Shown here: piece by piece, positions 56,823 to 64,000 of the stretch | Numbering within the stretch: position 1 is the stretch's first letter | How the letters are laid out: the number at the start of each line of letters is the position of its first letter | Source: Misgurnus anguillicaudatus | Lineage: Eukaryota > Chordata > Actinopteri > Cypriniformes > Cobitidae | Direction: 5' to 3' | Length of the DNA: 64,000 nt | Assembly (NCBI RefSeq): GCF_027580225.2 | Contig: NC_073341.2 | Coordinates: 9,644,001 to 9,708,000, forward strand | The notes under the pieces: model-generated | Databases searched by the model: none | What the model was told of the DNA's origin: nothing | What the model saw: the letters and a program-made list of their open reading frames with translations, nothing else | Program-made: the position numbers and the translations under genes

Positions 56823-59014
56823 CATGTGCGCGTGGTCGGGAAATCTTGACGTTTGTACATGTATCCGCATTCAAAAACAAGTGATTTTAAATTGAAACAA
56901 TAACAACAGTGTTAAATGTGCACGCTGTTTCTGTATGAGGGGAATAAGCAAGTTGCGCATTCGCTTCTCTTTGAGCTTGTGAGTATTTTTGCCGCTTTAT
57001 TGGCCTTAAATACACATAAGGTTATGCGTCAAAAATCCCGTCTTTGCAAGTATCCTCAAACACGACCATTTAGGGCTTAGGAGAAAGTAAACAGCAGAAA
57101 AAAGGGTAAGTTACCTTTTTTTTGCTTATATCTATCACTAATGTTAATCAAACAATTAATATCTCACTGCTCTTGACTAAATCAATTTATACCTTTACTA
57201 AGATATATAGTCCAAAATCAGGATTTGGTTGGTCAGTTCTCATCATAGATATGTACAATAGATATCGCCTTGGCTACGGTAGTTCATTGGAACAAATGTG
57301 TCAAATAGAGCTGCCATCTTGAAAAAGGGGAGCCCTGCATCAGTAACGGAAATAAAATCACCAAAATCGTCATGAATGCAGTTTCAATTTTTTGTTTGTT
57401 GTTGTTGTTAATTGCAACAGCCAGACTTGTATTTAGCATTGAGTCCAGAATTTTTTTTTTTTGATATTATGAAAATCTACTTTTGTAACTATACTGCATA
57501 GTGCTAGTAGGCCTAACATCCATACGCAACACAAAAGTCCATCATCGTCCATGAATTCGAAGTACAGGCGGAGATAGCAGCATTACCTAGCTACTTCCTA
57601 TGGCAAAACCCCTGTTTCAAGATGGCGGCGGTTTTGACGCATGCTTAGAAGCCCAGGGTGACATCTAGTGTATATATATCTATGAGTTCTCATGAGCTGA
57701 AAGGGCACCAAAAAGAATAATGGAATAAATAAAAAAGTGGAGTTCAAGAATTAAATAATTTAAGGTTTTAATAAAATTGTCTGGTGAAATTAATAGTAAA
57801 GCTTTCTTTGATTGTATTAGAAAGACGGGGTTGATAATAAAATATAAATCGGTCTGTTCCACACTCCAGAGCAGAATGTGTTCTTGGTGACTTTGTCGCT
57901 AGATTCAGCGACTTTTCAGACTCCTTTAGCCACTGTTTTACAAAAAGCGCCTATTGACAAATCCGCGACCTTAGAAGGGTCCACACCCTGAATTGGCACC
58001 CGTAGTCAGCGTAGAGCATATAACCGGAAGCAATCTACTATGTTTAACAGGAATGCAGATGAAAGTTGCGCATATACCCTATTATAAAGTTGACTATTAT
58101 TCTTAGTTAATCGAAAATTGTTCTTCATAGGTGTATTAAGACCTTGTAGTGCCCCTGGAACTTTTCTTCCGGTCTCTGTTTGTTTAATGGTTTGTTTAAA
58201 CTGAACTCTGGAACACATACCTTATCGAAAATAACAAATGTTTTGGTGTCCTAAAGACGAGGGAAGATGGCGATCATGGATCACCGCTTTTTAATGGGGG
58301 GTTTGGCTGCCGATCTGTAGTTAAGATTGTATACATTATATAGTACACATTTTACACAGTAACGTTAACGTTTTTCGAGGGCTCTCGATGCGAAGTTCGT
58401 CACAACATGTATGTAGCCCCATGTGTGTGCTTTGTAATTTCAAAATATGTGTTCTGCGTGTCGAGTGATCCTATGTGCATCACATGTCTTGTTAAAATAA
58501 GTGCCTGCTGCAGAAGCGTCTAAAGAGTTTATGATAAAAGAGACGCTCGGGCAATGACATTTTTTCCTGAAAAACAATCAATACAAAATGAACACAAGAA
58601 TTGTTTTGTCTCACATGAACTCCAATAGCAGTGCTTCTTATAACAAAACAGACAAAAATAAATATTCATGTAAAGAATGTGCAGATAATGAAGAGTTGTT
58701 CAGTATATCCAATGCTAACCAGCTACTAGCAGAATAAACAAGAAGTTTGGGATCAAGTAAGAGTGAAACCACTTTTAAAAACCTAAATATTTCTTTAAAT
58801 AAGCAAATCAGGACAAGATAAAAGGAAAAGCTCAGGAGTCATTCTGATGAATCAAGAGAATACCGAATAACTGAATAACACTGAATAACATGACATACCG
58901 AATACACACTTATTACGATAACTGGGCAAAGGTTTGAAACAAATAAAGTACATTCGACAAGGGAGAAAATTAAAGCAGACAAAAAAGAGCAGAACACAAT
59001 AACATTATACTCAC
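56823..59014. other. No gene supported
   Basis: 57540-57690 carries CAAGATGGCGGCGGTTTTGACGC and GACATCTAGTGTA, which resemble a dispersed fish repeat. 58263-58320 has AAGATGGCGATCATGG, a short frame with a stop, perhaps a promoter-proximal YY1-like site. Otherwise AT-rich. Confidence 0.35.
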
Positions 59015-59123
59015 AATCACTATCGCTTGATCGCAGGCTAGATGAACCTGACCGATCAGCTACTTCTTGAAAAGCTGTTATGTCCAAGGATGATGAACCA
59101 AACTGGCAATAGTCTGGTTCCAC
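59015..59123 (-). other. Exon-like piece adjoining the 178-bp array
   Basis: On the minus strand, DYCQFGSSSLDITAFQEVAD and SGSSSLRSSDSD end at a GTGAGTAT donor (59014-59007). A related frame (SSLDLSAFQEATDHG) is at the other end of the array near 60130-60180. The array units between contain a decayed version (SLETCPFQEEDD). The acceptor is not certain. Confidence 0.35.
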
Positions 59124-60190
59124 AAGCTCGCCGTCTCGAGTCCGATGGGACTATACTGCCTGTGTTTCTCACGAGCTGGGTGCAGGTCACATAAACCTGA
59201 CTGACTAATCAGCATGATCTGGTTGAGCATGGGACTCATGGTCGAAAGGACCACATTTAAGATCATCCTCTTCTTGGAAAGGGCATGTTTCCAAGGAAAA
59301 CAAGCTCGCCGTCTCGAGTCCGATGGGACTATACTGCCTGTGTTTCTCACGAGCTGGTACAGGTTACATAAACCTGACTGACTAATCAGCATGATCTGGT
59401 TGAGCATGGGACTCATGGTCGAAAGGACCACATTTAAGATCATCCTCTTCTTGGAAAGGGCATGTTTTCAAGGAAAACAAGCTCGCCGTCTCGAGTCCGA
59501 TGGGACTATACTGTCAGTGTTGTTCACGAACTGGGTGCAGGTTACATAACCCTGACTGACTAATCAGCATGATCTGGTTGAGCATGGGACTCATGGTCGA
59601 AAGGACCACATTTATGATCATCCTCTTCTTGGAAAGGGCATGTTTCCAAGGAAAACAAGCTCGCTGTCTTGAGTTCGATGGGACTATACTGTCAGTGTTG
59701 TTCACGAGCTGGGTGCAGGTCACATAAACCTGACTGACTAATCAGCATGATCTGGTTGAGCATGACGCTCATGGTCGAAAGGACCACATTTAAGATCATC
59801 CTGTTCTTGGAAAGGGCATGTTTCCAAGGAAAACAAGCTCAGCGTCTCGAGTCCGATGGGACTATACTGCCAGTGTTGTTCACGAGCTGGGTGCAGGTCA
59901 CATAAACCTGACTGACTAATCAGCATGATCTGGTTGAGCATGACGCTCATGGTCGAAGGACCACATTTATGATCATCCTCTTATTGGAAATGGCATGTCT
60001 CCAAGGAAACAAGCTCGCCGGCTCAAGTCCGATGGAACTATACCGCCAGTGTTGTTCACGGACTGGGTGCAGGTAAAAAATACCCGACTTAAAATCAGCT
60101 GGTCTCGCAGAGCGCATGGGCTATGGTTGAATGGACCATGATCAGTTGCTTCTTGGAAAGCTGATAAATCCAAGGATGACAAACAAGACC
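59124..60190. repeat. Tandem array, six units of about 178 bp
   Basis: Units start AAGCTCGCCGTCTCGAGTCC at 59124, 59302, 59479, 59657, 59835 and 60011, so the period is 176-178 bp. The first five are 90% or more alike by eye; the last is diverged. Units contain CATGATCTGGTTGAGCATG and GGTCGAAAGGACCACAT. Because 178 is not a multiple of three, the frames on the minus strand are not a repeat protein. Confidence 0.85.
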
Positions 60191-60266
60191 GGCAATAGGG
60201 TGGTTCTTGACCCGTTTGCTTAAGACCAGAACCTCTCTACAGATCAGCTTTATCTATACGGGCACT

Positions 60267-62254
60267 TCAATGCAGGCCGGATGGGCCTCCCTGAGGATCA
60301 AATGGCTCCACTTCGTCCTCATTTCCGCAGCAACAGCAGGCTTTTTTGATAGCCTGCAATGCACTGCGCAAGAAAGCACAGATTTTCTTCCAGCTTTTTG
60401 GTTTTGGTTCTGAAAGACAAAAATAGAAAAGATGAACAACAGATGTTACCACCAGATTAGAGCCCGATCGATATGGCTTTTTTGGAAACCCATAAAGTAA
60501 TAACACTGGGAAATATATGTACAGTATTGTGTATTAATTTATTATATCAATATTTAATGCCAGCATATGGATTCTAACGCACGAAGACAGACAATGATAA
60601 ATCCACATATCGATGTAATGTCCCACACTTATTCCTGATCAGAGATCTGTAAATTCAAATCTCACTAGCCAATGGGATTAAAGTATGGTTAAGTCCTACC
60701 TACACAAGAGGTTTGTGCCAGAATGGCAAATGTAAATTTGTAAACCTTAAATGAAAACCTTGCTTAGAAAACAGTTAAGAAAGAATGTGAAACCTGTGTT
60801 AGATTTTTGCCTTTGAGATGTTTTCTTTCGTTCTCATTTTACGTTTGTTTGTTTAATAAAAAGTTCCATTAACATCATATTTGGGGTGTCATTATAATGG
60901 TGTAATACACTGACCTGGTAAGCTTCTCTCCTCCTCAATGCTTTCTTGATCCGCTGCAGGTGTAGACACAGCTGGAAAGATCGGACACAAAGAAGACATT
61001 ATAAACTTCTCTAAAATCTAACACATTGTTACTGTATAGTTATTATGGTATTGTGAAAAACGTTATAAAACCTACTACATAAAAATGTCATATATGCTAA
61101 TGTTACATGTGTGTTATTACACAGTTTATTCTTATTGTAAAATGTGGAAAAAGAAGTGTTGTAAAATTATATATATTTAATGTATCATTATAATAGTGTA
61201 ACACAGTGATTCTCAACTCGAGGTCCACTGCTCTGCACATTTTGTATGTCTCTCTCATCTGACACAATCAGTTCAGTTCATAGAGATAAGGGAGACAAAC
61301 AAAATGTGCAGAGCAGTGGGCCTCCAGGCATAACCTTGAGAACCACTGGCGTAACAAACTGACCTGCAGGGACCCACTCTTCATCATCAATTGCCCCGTG
61401 AAGGACAAACCTTGTTTCGCAAACTGTGGGTGCAGAGATGCACAACCTCCGTTGTGAATCTTGTTCACTGCAGCTTGTAACTTCTTGCCCCTGAGCTGGT
61501 GTAGACACAGCTGGACAAAAAGAAGACATTATAAACTTCTCTGAAATCTAACACATTGTTACTATTGTAACATTATAAAACCTTTTACATAATATTTAAT
61601 ATATGCTAGTGTTATATATTTGTATTATTCCACACCGTTTTTGCGTTTATTCTTATTGTAAAATGTGGAAAAATATATAGAATGAGTGTTATAAAATTAT
61701 ATATTTAATGTGTCATTATAATAGTGTAAGAGACTGACCTGCAGGGACCCACTCTTCATCATCAATTGCCCCGTGAAGGACAAACCTTGTTTCGCAAACT
61801 GCGGGTGCAGAGATGCACAACCTCCGTTGTGAATCTTGTTCACTGCAGCTTGTAACTTCTTGCCCCTGAGCTGGTGTAGACACAGCTGGACAAAAAGAAG
61901 ACATTATAAACTTCTCTGAAATCTAACACATTGTTACTATTGTAACATTATAAAACCTTTTACATAATATTTAATATATGCTAGTGTTATATATTTGTGT
62001 TATTCCACACCGTTTTTGCGTTTATTCTTATTGTAAAATGTGGAAAAATATATAGAATGAGTGTTATAAAATTATATATTTAATGTGTCATTATAATAGT
62101 GTAAGAGACTGACCTGCAGGAGGGACAGCCCACATTTGCAAAGCTGGGGGGGCAGAGACGCACAACCTCAGTTGAGCATCTCCCTCCCCACTGCTTGGTA
62201 CGAGATTTACAATCCCTTCAGCTGATGAGGACGAGATCTTATCCTGTCCATCAG
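60267..62254 (-). CDS. Five phase-1 exons of an unrecognised protein; exon-duplicated, 5' end not found
   Basis: Minus-strand exons: 62254-62114 (47 codons), 61885-61739 (49), 61510-61364 (49), 60971-60915 (19) and 60409-60267 (stop TGA). All splice in phase 1 with pyrimidine-rich acceptors and GTCAG donors. The second and third are near-identical (TPAQGQEVTSCSEQDSQRR, RFVLHGAIDDEEWVPAG), and the first and fourth are diverged relatives (LRLCVSAPPALQMWAVPPAG; STPAADQESIEEERSLP). The introns between duplicates are also alike, so a block of about 375 bp duplicated recently. The final exon, KPKSWKKICAFLRSALQAI then KKACCCCGNEDE, is amphipathic and Cys-rich, possibly lipid-modified. No enzyme domain is visible. 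The N-terminus and promoter must lie to the right, perhaps beyond the LTR element. I do not recognise the family. Confidence 0.5.
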
Positions 62255-62363
62255 CTGCACAGACCGGAAACAAACAACACATTATAAACTTCTTTATACA
62301 GTAACAATGTGTTATCTTAGATACTGTGGTATTTTCACACACATTGGAATAATGTGACATTAA

Positions 62364-62628
62364 GGGGCGCCAGTGGCTCAGTGGTTCATGTAGGTTGTCT
62401 ACAAACCGGAAGGTTGGTGGTTCGATCCCCAGCTCCACCGGACCAAGTGTCGAGGTGTCCTTGAGCAAGACACCTAACCCCAGCTGCTCCCGACGAGCTG
62501 GATGGCGCCTTGCATGGTCGGTGTATGAATGTGTGGGTGAATGGGTGAATGTGAGGCAAACTTGTAAAGCGCTTTGGATGGCCATAGGTCTGTTAAAAAA
62601 GCGCTATATAAATGCAGTCCATTTACCA
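62364..62628 (+). mobile_element. tRNA-derived SINE
   Basis: The head GGGCGCCAGTGGCTCAGTGG carries an A-box-like region. GGTGGTTCGATCCCCAGC is a good B box. The body has GGTGTCCTTGAGCAAGACAC and CCTTGCATGGTCGGTG. The tail AAGCGCTATATAAATGCAGT is a LINE-like 3' end. It is nearly intact by memory of the fish consensus and lies in the first intron (or upstream) of the five-exon gene. No target duplication was clear. Confidence 0.8.
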
Positions 62629-63189
62629 TTAACAGTTAACGCGGTATTTCCACATTGTGGATGAATAGTTAAAGAATTTTATAACTGACACTTTTTTTTA
62701 TTGCACATGACAGGAGTGGAAAGGGCGCGAGGCTGCGGGAAGCTGACAAATGAGTGTTTATAACATCATAACACATGTTAAAAACAAGTTAGCATAGCGT
62801 TTATCTGCTAATAGTTGCAAGCCTCCATTTAACAGACCTAAAACAATGCGCTGTCACTTTAAACCCAGTGTCCTGATCACTATGAATGATTTGTGTGTTC
62901 TCATTAGCAGGACCGGTTAAACACAATGTAGTGCCCAAGAAAGTCACCATGAACTGAAAGTAGTGATGGTCTTGTAACTCTGTATGTATTTATTGCATGT
63001 CATTATGCAAAATTGATCAAACTTTCACACTATTTATGAACCAAAGAATCATGTAAACCTCCTTCACTAATTCTAGACATAAGATAGTGTAGGATTACAA
63101 ATTTATAAAATGTTATATCTAGGTTCCAATGTAATAGTATATAAACTGAAAAAGTGATATACATTGTGTTTTACATCTTGAGGTAAAGA
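62629..63189. other. No gene seen
   Basis: AT-rich sequence between the SINE and the LTR element. I found no exon with supporting splice sites. The left border of the LTR may lie in this stretch. Confidence 0.4.
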
Positions 63190-63674
63190 TTATGACATTC
63201 TACAATCAAGTCAGGCAGCACAGGTGGCTAAGACATTAACCTTTTGTCTTTATGCTCTTCCTGACCATTGGGAAGGGTACGAAATGAAAGGTGACTGCTA
63301 AGCTCAAGGCACAACTGTGCCTTTGTCTCTATGCATTTGAAGGTATCGACGATACAGTTAGAATGATTGGATTAGCACCTATGCATTTGAATGACACTGT
63401 TATGCTGATGAGACCGGGGCTGAAGCTATTCCTGGTATCGGGCTGGTTCCTTGACTGAATTTACATGCTTTGTTTAAAGTTGAGTGCTTTGTATTCCATT
63501 TTAGGGGACTGCCCCCTAAAATGTGTATAAATGCAATGTAGGGCTACTGTAAGTCAGACTTGGTGACTGCAGCGCCCCAAGCTCTATGCTCTGATTTGAA
63601 GATCGCTTTCTGCAATGAAGACTACTGCTCGAGGAAATCCAAGTCTCCTGGTCTTCGCTAAAAGATTTAGAACA
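63190..63674 (+). mobile_element. Probable 5' LTR of an LTR retrotransposon
   Basis: The right border ends AGATTTAGAACA two bases before a primer-binding-like site. TATAAATGC at 63523-63531 would serve as a TATA box, and CCCCCTAAAATGTG precedes it. The left border is uncertain (TGACATTC near 63190 is one option). The body of the element runs out of the window to the right, so neither gag-pol nor the second LTR can be checked. Confidence 0.5.
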
Positions 63675-63676
63675 GA

Positions 63677-63694
63677 TGGTGCCGTGACCCGGAT
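63677..63694 (+). promoter_or_regulatory. Candidate primer-binding site
   Basis: TGGTGCCGTGACCCGGAT begins 2 bp after the LTR end, the usual position. It should be complementary to the 3' end of a host tRNA, which I cannot name with certainty. The following leader contains tandem 30-bp words. Confidence 0.55.
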
Positions 63695-63849
63695 AGAGCT
63701 TCTCATTTCACCAAAAACATCTACAAACATAACTCCAGACTGATTTTATGTCAGCTCAACTTTGATTTGGTGAGTGTCACTCTATCAAAAGAACCTCTAC
63801 AGACCAGTACATGTGGTGAAGTGTTAACAAACAGCTGCAGGTTTCTGTT

Positions 63850-64000
63850 AACAAATGTTGGTTTACCCTCTGTTTAGGCAGGGAAGATTAGCATAACGTG
63901 CTAATATTTATGTTATCTTCTGTTCAGCCAGAGAAGAAGTTTAGTTATCCTCTGTTCAGTCAGAGAAGAAGTTTGGTTATCCTCTGTTTAGGCAGGGACG
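63850..64000 (+). repeat. Leader tandem repeat, about 30-bp units
   Basis: TTATCCTCTGTTCAGTCAGAG followed by AAGAAGTTTGG repeats with variants (TCTGTTTAGGCAGGGA). It lies in the untranslated leader after the primer-binding site and continues past the window edge. Confidence 0.65.

Noticed and set aside
59078..60182. A repeat protein on the minus strand
   Set aside because: The unit is about 178 bp, so the frame changes from unit to unit; the long frames are fortuitous.
62364..62440. A tRNA gene
   Set aside because: A and B boxes are present, but the arms do not pair as a tRNA and the sequence continues into a SINE body and LINE-like tail.

Overview
The window is teleost fish nuclear DNA, most likely from a cypriniform (carp/minnow relative). 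Its genes have short GT-AG exons. It is packed with hAT MITEs carrying 8-bp target duplications, TTAA-flanked elements, Tc1/mariner copies, tRNA-derived SINEs and the ACCATGGTTTTAC-type repeat common in cyprinids. I see no bacterial, organellar or viral genes. All repeat and family names come from recall of consensus sequences and protein families; nothing was searched.

Layout. 1-2.8 kb: 3' exons of a DUF4806-domain gene (+), next to a TTAA repeat interrupted by a hAT MITE. 2.8-12.8 kb: MITEs, a 1.5-kb foldback, a four-level transposon nest (6550-9793) and an AACGTTC repeat field. 12.8-14.4 kb: a second DUF4806 gene (-), now a pseudogene with intact splice sites. 17.9-18.5 kb: a 552-bp element carrying the first exon of a RecQ-like helicase. 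18.9-20.4 kb: a complete four-exon queuosine-salvage gene, qng1 (+), the one clear cellular housekeeping gene. 21.4-22.8 kb: a decayed Tc1-like element. 24.0-37.3 kb: a 13.25-kb insertion with matching ends and a 4-bp GATC duplication, which splits an older MITE. It holds several nested elements, exon-like tandem units, and a duplicated right end that includes a TCTCGCGAGA promoter motif. 37.7-49.1 kb: mostly repeats, with three phase-matched exons at 47.2-47.7 kb.

The centrepiece is 49272-55981, a 6.7-kb DNA transposon of Kolobok type. It is bounded by TTAA and near-identical terminal inverted repeats, and sits inside another repeat whose two halves flank it. It carries two convergent, apparently intact genes. 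One, on +, encodes a 200-aa protein consisting almost entirely of a P2X7-receptor cytoplasmic (ballast) domain. The other, on -, has 12 exons and encodes a 747-aa THAP-domain transposase-like protein. I could join every exon in frame with no stop codon, so the element may be young or still functional. A hAT element (itself carrying a MITE) has landed between the two 3' ends without damaging either reading frame.

56-64 kb: a palindromic MITE, a 178-bp tandem array, five phase-1 exons (-) of an unrecognised gene that grew by exon duplication, a tRNA-derived SINE, and at the right edge the probable 5' LTR and primer-binding site of an LTR retrotransposon running out of the window.
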